From the NCBI GenBank assembly GCA_003456125.1, contig DMPD01000248.1, positions 1 through 8,737 on the forward strand: a DNA stretch of 8,737 nt. Reading direction: 5' to 3'. Below are positions 5,233 through 8,737 of the stretch, piece after piece; position 1 is the first letter of the stretch, and every line of letters starts with the position of its first letter. The position numbers were made by a program, and so were the translations under genes. The notes under the pieces were generated by a model, which had not been told where the DNA came from, searched no databases, and was given only the letters and a program-made list of their open reading frames with translations. Origin of the DNA: Cyanobacteria bacterium UBA8156 (GTDB lineage: Bacteria; Cyanobacteriota; Cyanobacteriia; Pseudanabaenales; Pseudanabaenaceae).

Positions 5233-6513
5233 ATGGAACCCCCACCCCAGCTACCCATGGACGATCCCAAATCCGGCCAAAATCTCGATGGCCAGAGTTT
5301 TGGCAACCAGAGTCCCGGTTCTGTTACCGGCAAAGCTTCTCGGGCCCAGAATCCATCCCAAAACCCCTCCCAAAACCCAAATCCGCGCCCGCCCAGTGCC
5401 GCCGACTATCGGATTTCGCCGCTGGATTTGGTAAAGCAGCGCGCCCCTAAGTCTCAACAAGCGCCGGATTTGGGTGGAGCTACGGCCCTGTTGGCCGAAT
5501 TTGATGCCGCGGAGCGTTCGGAAGCCTTTTCCCGGGTGTTGCAAAAGCTGATTCGCTCCCGTCACAATTTTGTGCCGGAATTGCTGATCCGCCTCAACCA
5601 AGGGGAGCTGGCGATCGCCAAGAAGTCGGCGTTGGCATTGGGATATTTGCGATCGCCCCAGGCGGTGCCGGCCCTGCAAAAAGCGGCTTTGAACCCCCAG
5701 CGGTTGTTGTTTCCGCAGGCGACGACAGCCCTCAGTCACATTGGCACCCCGGATGCCGTCAAGGCGTTGGTGGAGTTGTTGCGATCGGCGGCCCCCAATG
5801 TGCAGGCGGCGGCGGCGAAGGCGCTGGGGCGCAACAGTTTGCCAGCGGTATCCCCGTTGGTAGATGCCCTGAAACGGGGGGACGATCTGGTGAAGGTGCA
5901 TGCGGCCCATTCGTTGGGGCAAATTGCCTCGCCGCTGGCGGTGACGGCGTTGGTGAATACGCTGGCCCACCCATCCCGGGTGTTGCGGTTGGAGGCGGCC
6001 TGGGCCCTGGGGCAAATTCGTTCCCCTTTGGCGGCGTATCCGTTGGCCGCCCTGTTGACCGATAACGATGTGGGCATTCAATCCCAGGCGGCCCAATCCC
6101 TCAAACAAATTGGGGCGCCCGCTTTGCCGGCCTTGACCGAGATGCTGAACAATACGGCGAGCAATACGCGCGCGGTGGCCGCCCGGACGTTGGGGCAAAT
6201 GGGTCTGATGGAAGCGGTTCCCCTCTTGATTGAAGTTTTGCAAAACGATGAACTTCCGTTTGTGCGCTGCGATGCGGCGACGGCGTTGGGAGAAATTGGC
6301 TCCTATGAGGCAGTGTTTGCCCTCAGCCAACACCTGATGAGCGGCGATCGGGCCGTCCAAGGGACGGTCGAACGGGCGCTGCGGCGCGTGGATTCGGCGG
6401 AAGCCCGGCAGGCATTGGCCACCTATCAACGGACGTTGGCCGTGCCCGGCTATGCGGTGGCGGTGCGCCCCCCCCTCGAAAACACGGAAGACGCTACCCT
6501 GCTTCAGTGGTAA
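5233..6513 (+). CDS. HEAT-repeat protein (PBS-lyase-type repeats)
   Basis: About 426 residues. The first 70 are Pro/Gln/Asn-rich and probably disordered, with a short NPSQ repeat. From about residue 80 to the end run about nine HEAT units of roughly 31 residues, each ending in an A-x-x-LG-x-(I/M/L) helix turn (ALGYLRSPQAVPAL, SLGQIASPLAVTAL, ALGQIRSPLAAYPL, TLGQMGLMEAVPLL, ALGEIGSYEAVFAL). These form an alpha-solenoid used for protein binding. In cyanobacteria this repeat type occurs in phycobilin lyases (CpcE/NblB-like) but also in many scaffold proteins. The length and N-terminal tail do not match CpcE or CpcF, so I call no lyase activity. The start is uncertain: ATG 5233 was chosen; GTG 5206 and ATG 5257 are also in frame, and none has a clear Shine-Dalgarno. 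Confidence 0.88.
   Translation: MEPPPQLPMDDPKSGQNLDGQSFGNQSPGSVTGKASRAQNPSQNPSQNPNPRPPSAADYRISPLDLVKQRAPKSQQAPDLGGATALLAEFDAAERSEAFSRVLQKLIRSRHNFVPELLIRLNQGELAIAKKSALALGYLRSPQAVPALQKAALNPQRLLFPQATTALSHIGTPDAVKALVELLRSAAPNVQAAAAKALGRNSLPAVSPLVDALKRGDDLVKVHAAHSLGQIASPLAVTALVNTLAHPSRVLRLEAAWALGQIRSPLAAYPLAALLTDNDVGIQSQAAQSLKQIGAPALPALTEMLNNTASNTRAVAARTLGQMGLMEAVPLLIEVLQNDELPFVRCDAATALGEIGSYEAVFALSQHLMSGDRAVQGTVERALRRVDSAEARQALATYQRTLAVPGYAVAVRPPLENTEDATLLQW
5347..5382 (+). repeat. Three 12-base tandem units encoding (QNPS)n
   Basis: Three imperfect 12-base units (5347-5358, 5359-5370, 5371-5382), the middle one reading CAAAACCCCTCC, encode QNPS-QNPS-QNPN in the disordered N-terminal tail of the HEAT-repeat protein. 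The unit length is a multiple of three, so copy number can change without a frameshift. Confidence 0.8.
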
Positions 6514-6567
6514 CCGTGGGCACCCTCTGTTGCTTATGGCTTGTAGCCTGTCCAGAAAACAAATCGC

Positions 6568-7389
6568 ATGACCGCACCGGTACAAGTTGAACCAAGTGGC
6601 CACGATGCAGTGAGGGCAAACCCGCCAGAAGTGCGATGGCAGTCTGGTAATGGACGTTCCTGCCTGTATCACGGCGATAGTTTGGAACTCATGGCTTCGC
6701 TGCCTGCCGAGAGCGTAGATTGTATCTGGACGGATCCTCCCTACAACCTTTCCAATGACGGGATCACTTGCGTGGCTGGGCGTATGGTTAAGGTGAACAA
6801 AGGGGAATGGGATCGGAGCCAAGGGGCTGAGCGCGATCATGCGTTTAACAAAGCCTGGTTGGCGGCTTGCTATCGTCTACTCAAACCCACGGGCACCATA
6901 TGGGTTACGGGTACTTTGCACGTGTACCCATCCGTTGGCTTTGCGATGCAGCAGCTTGGTTTCCGCATTCTCAATGACATTATCTGGGAAAAAGTGGCTC
7001 CCCCTCCCAATCTAGGATGCCGCTGTTTTACCCATGCGACGGAGTTGGTATTGTGGGCAACCAAGGCGCGGAAAGGGAAAGAGCGTTACACGTTTAATTA
7101 TGAAGAAATGAAATCCGAAAATGGCGATCGACAGATGAAAAACCTCTGGCGAATGCCGGCTCCCGGTAAAGCCGAAAAAATTTACGGCAAACACCCAACC
7201 CAAAAGCCGATCGCGCTCGTTTCCCGATGTCTGCGCGCCAGTACCAACCCCGGTGATTTGGTTTTGAATCCTTTTGCGGGTTCTTCGACCACAGGAGTTG
7301 CGGCTTTGTCTCTCGGTCGGGAATCTATCGGCTGTGAAGTAGATATAGGTCATATGGTGACTTTCTCTCTAATGTGCCTTAGTCTGTAG
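6568..7389 (+). CDS. Beta-class DNA methyltransferase (type II, M.DpnA/M.HinfI-like), abnormal C-terminus
   Basis: 273 residues. Motif order is that of beta-class amino-methyltransferases. The catalytic DPPY is at 56-59 within TDPPYNLSN. VNKGEWD follows (76-82), then LLKPTGTIWVTGTLH (104-118) and a target-recognition stretch with PPPNLGCRCFTHATE (145-159). HPTQKP is at 209-214, and the AdoMet-binding NPFAGSSTTG at 234-243 is followed by LGRESIGCEVD. This closely follows remembered M.DpnA (GATC, N6-adenine) and M.HinfI sequences, so N6-adenine methylation is most likely; the recognition site is not determined. After GCEVD these enzymes normally continue with a helix like EYxxxAxxRL. Here the frame gives IGHMVTFSLMCLSL and stops, so the end looks replaced or truncated; activity is uncertain. 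The ATG at 6568 has no strong Shine-Dalgarno. It pairs with the convergent nuclease gene. Confidence 0.88.
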   Translation: MTAPVQVEPSGHDAVRANPPEVRWQSGNGRSCLYHGDSLELMASLPAESVDCIWTDPPYNLSNDGITCVAGRMVKVNKGEWDRSQGAERDHAFNKAWLAACYRLLKPTGTIWVTGTLHVYPSVGFAMQQLGFRILNDIIWEKVAPPPNLGCRCFTHATELVLWATKARKGKERYTFNYEEMKSENGDRQMKNLWRMPAPGKAEKIYGKHPTQKPIALVSRCLRASTNPGDLVLNPFAGSSTTGVAALSLGRESIGCEVDIGHMVTFSLMCLSL

Positions 7390-8545
7390 TCAAATTCATA
7401 ATCCAGCGAATCCAGCCGATAACACTTTGCGCCCGCCGCCGCAGAGTTTCGCCCTCTATACCTAATCCTGCCTCCTGCATGAATTTAACAATCTCGCTGA
7501 CCACTGGTGGTTCTGCATTAGTTAAATAGTAACGAACTGCCTCACGAAAGACTTTTCGAGACAAAATCAACTCTACCAAAGCGAGGTTGCGTGTTCTCGG
7601 CTCTTTACGCATGATGCAGGAACCGAAATCAGTTAATGAGTAGGTAACGCCTTGGTCGGCTACTTGCACCCTATCAATTAAACCTAAGTAGCGACCCGCG
7701 TTTGTGTAGTATTGGGTTTGCCGCACATCGAAATCATAGTTTGTCGTTATTTCCTCTTGAGTGAGCGAACTTTTGGAATATAGTTGTGCCAGAAGATCGA
7801 TCACTCGCTCAAAGCGGTCAGCTTGTGGAAACGGCACGTCGTCGGTTGGTTCTGGTTTTATGTTAACCTGATTCAAAATACGGCGAATATCTTCCACTTC
7901 AATTTCAGTTGGCACAATCCGGTAATGCTTACGGCGAATCAATTGCAGTGAGTTGTAATTATTGGGATCGGTGAAATTGTAGACGTAGAAAGAGAAAATC
8001 TCATTTGAATAAGTGAAAAATACCGGGACAACTGGCTTGAGTAGTTTACTCGACCACAACCGGTAAGGATAATACAACTGCCTGATATGGAAATCTTCGA
8101 TGGATTGGTTCTTTGCCTCCACTATGGAAAACAACTCGATACCTTCGTAACCAGCATCTATTTCTAACTGTGCATTACTAACGCTAAGATTTTTTGACTG
8201 TGGCGAACCGGCTTTGGGAAATGTTGAGATAGAAAAATCAAATTTGCCAGTTGTCATACGGCCAAAGACAGTTAGCACGACTTCCTGATCTAAAACATCT
8301 GTAATAAGTCCAGCGTGTTGAGCGCACAATAAGGCTGATGACTCGGAATAAAGGTCTGTCGCCAAAATAGATTCTAAGCCAATGGGTAGATTGGCTTCCT
8401 GAACTTCTTCATTGTCGAAAGACGGCAACTTGGCATAACAATTGAATCGCCCAATAACATAAGACCTACGCGAATCAGACAAAATGGAGAGGTCGTTTTT
8501 CTTGAATATATGAGGCCGATTGATGCTGTGATCGAATTTGGTCAT
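7379..8545 (-). CDS. Probable type II restriction endonuclease with winged-helix C-terminus
   Basis: 388 residues from ATG 8545. The N-terminal half carries a PD-(D/E)XK-like core: D130 in EIDAGYEG, then hydrophobic strand FSIV and E143-A-K145 (VEAKN), followed by a helix with IRQLYYPYR, a layout common in restriction enzymes. Residues about 259-314 look like a winged helix (LTQEEITTNYDFDVRQTQYY, AGRYLGLIDR, YSLTDFG). The final RRRAQSVIGWIRWI helix resembles the end of several putative restriction enzymes. It would cut DNA at the site protected by the neighbouring methyltransferase. An in-frame GTG at 8611 would add 22 residues, but TATATT just upstream suggests transcription starts about there, favouring the ATG. 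The gene is far more AT-rich than the genes to its left and has no CGATCG, a sign of transfer. The nuclease call is inference from motif plus neighbour. Confidence 0.72.
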   Translation of the reverse strand: MTKFDHSINRPHIFKKNDLSILSDSRRSYVIGRFNCYAKLPSFDNEEVQEANLPIGLESILATDLYSESSALLCAQHAGLITDVLDQEVVLTVFGRMTTGKFDFSISTFPKAGSPQSKNLSVSNAQLEIDAGYEGIELFSIVEAKNQSIEDFHIRQLYYPYRLWSSKLLKPVVPVFFTYSNEIFSFYVYNFTDPNNYNSLQLIRRKHYRIVPTEIEVEDIRRILNQVNIKPEPTDDVPFPQADRFERVIDLLAQLYSKSSLTQEEITTNYDFDVRQTQYYTNAGRYLGLIDRVQVADQGVTYSLTDFGSCIMRKEPRTRNLALVELILSRKVFREAVRYYLTNAEPPVVSEIVKFMQEAGLGIEGETLRRRAQSVIGWIRWIMNLTTD

Positions 8546-8620
8546 CAACCTAGCTTCGCGTTCTTTATTGATGTCCGACGCCAAAATCGAGTAAGCACCC
8601 TCAGCGTCCACTCGCTTTAG

Positions 8621-8626
8621 AATATA
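8621..8626 (-). promoter_or_regulatory. Possible -10 box of the endonuclease gene
   Basis: TATATT on the minus strand (plus 8626-8621) sits in an AT-rich stretch. No good -35 is found at 16-18 bases. A start near 8614 would give a leader of about 70 bases to the ATG at 8545 and would exclude the GTG at 8611. Confidence 0.25.
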
Positions 8627-8694
8627 GTCAATTTAATTAAAAATGACGCGGTTGTGTGGTAGAGTGAAAGACAAACCTAATTCTCAGTCTTACG

Positions 8695-8737
8695 ATGTCT
8701 TACATCCTTGATTTACGGACAAAAGTGGTTGGGGTTA
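8695..8737 (+). CDS. Start of an unidentified gene, cut by window edge
   Basis: Fourteen codons from ATG 8695 read MSYILDLRTKVVGV and remain open at the right edge. The opening YI-DLR-x-x-VG resembles, from memory, the N-terminus of some Nudix hydrolases (which usually continue with a Pro-Leu-Ile segment), but this is far too short to assign. There is no clear Shine-Dalgarno. It is divergent from the endonuclease gene, with 149 bases between their starts. Confidence 0.35.
   Translation, partial: MSYILDLRTKVVGV

Larger units (their letters stand above)
96..5656. repeat. Ten HIP1 octamers (GCGATCGC)
   Basis: Exact GCGATCGC copies begin at 96, 1097, 1237, 1876, 2197, 3037, 4370, 4652, 5611 and 5649. 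HIP1 is highly over-represented in many cyanobacterial genomes. The copies lie within or at the edges of genes on both strands; none occurs after 5656. Confidence 0.95.

Noticed and set aside
4556..5434. A long plus-strand frame opposite the glycosyltransferase
   Set aside because: The minus strand encodes a complete GT4 enzyme with all motifs, and the plus-strand product shows no recognisable features.
5251..6840. A 529-codon open frame on the minus strand antisense to the HEAT-repeat gene
   Set aside because: It is rich in Arg, Gln, His and Gly with no domain, and runs over a GC-rich gene with clear HEAT repeats on the plus strand; this is a composition artefact.
8546..8611. Upstream GTG start for the endonuclease
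   Set aside because: It has no Shine-Dalgarno and lies at or before a likely transcription start; ATG 8545 is preferred, though not certain.
8650..8670. GGTAGAG string resembling a tRNA D-loop
   Set aside because: No acceptor stem, anticodon arm or TTC loop can be placed around it.
1..8737. CRISPR arrays, insertion sequences and rRNA genes
   Set aside because: No regularly spaced repeats, transposase-like protein or rRNA-like sequence was found on reading both strands.

Overview
The window looks like a cyanobacterial chromosome. It is GC-rich and carries ten exact copies of the octamer GCGATCGC (HIP1, the repeat typical of many cyanobacterial genomes). Several gene products are typical of cyanobacteria: HisZ, an Hfq-related Sm-fold protein beginning with the LPS(I/V)R signature, an HHL1-like protein, a J-domain/TPR protein and a large HEAT-repeat protein. 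The species cannot be named from this sequence.

Layout. On the minus strand, read right to left from 2760 to 1, lie a GntR-family regulator, two tandem Hfq-like genes (81 and 114 codons), a J-domain/TPR protein and the 5' end of hisZ, cut by the window edge. The gntR-hfqA-hfqB spacings are 11 and 5 bases, so these three are very likely one operon. The J-protein gene follows after 105 bases, with its own possible promoter. A 252-base divergent spacer separates gntR from a plus-strand HU gene, which has a near-consensus sigma70-type promoter. An HHL1-like gene follows on the plus strand and overlaps tail-to-tail by 9 bases with a minus-strand family-4 glycosyltransferase. A plus-strand HEAT-repeat gene comes next.

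From about 6.5 kb the character changes. A beta-class DNA methyltransferase resembling M.DpnA/M.HinfI is convergent with, and overlaps by 11 bases, a minus-strand gene carrying a D...ExK nuclease motif followed by a winged-helix-like region. Together they read as a type II restriction-modification pair. The nuclease gene is clearly more AT-rich than everything to its left and has no CGATCG, which suggests horizontal acquisition. The methyltransferase appears to lack the usual C-terminal helix after its AdoMet-binding motif. The last 43 bases hold the start of another plus-strand reading frame.

The most unusual items are the tandem, diverged Hfq-like pair in a gntR operon and the 3'-overlapping restriction-modification pair with an abnormal methyltransferase tail. 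Neither is proven new. All assignments come from reading the sequence and remembered family features; no search was run.
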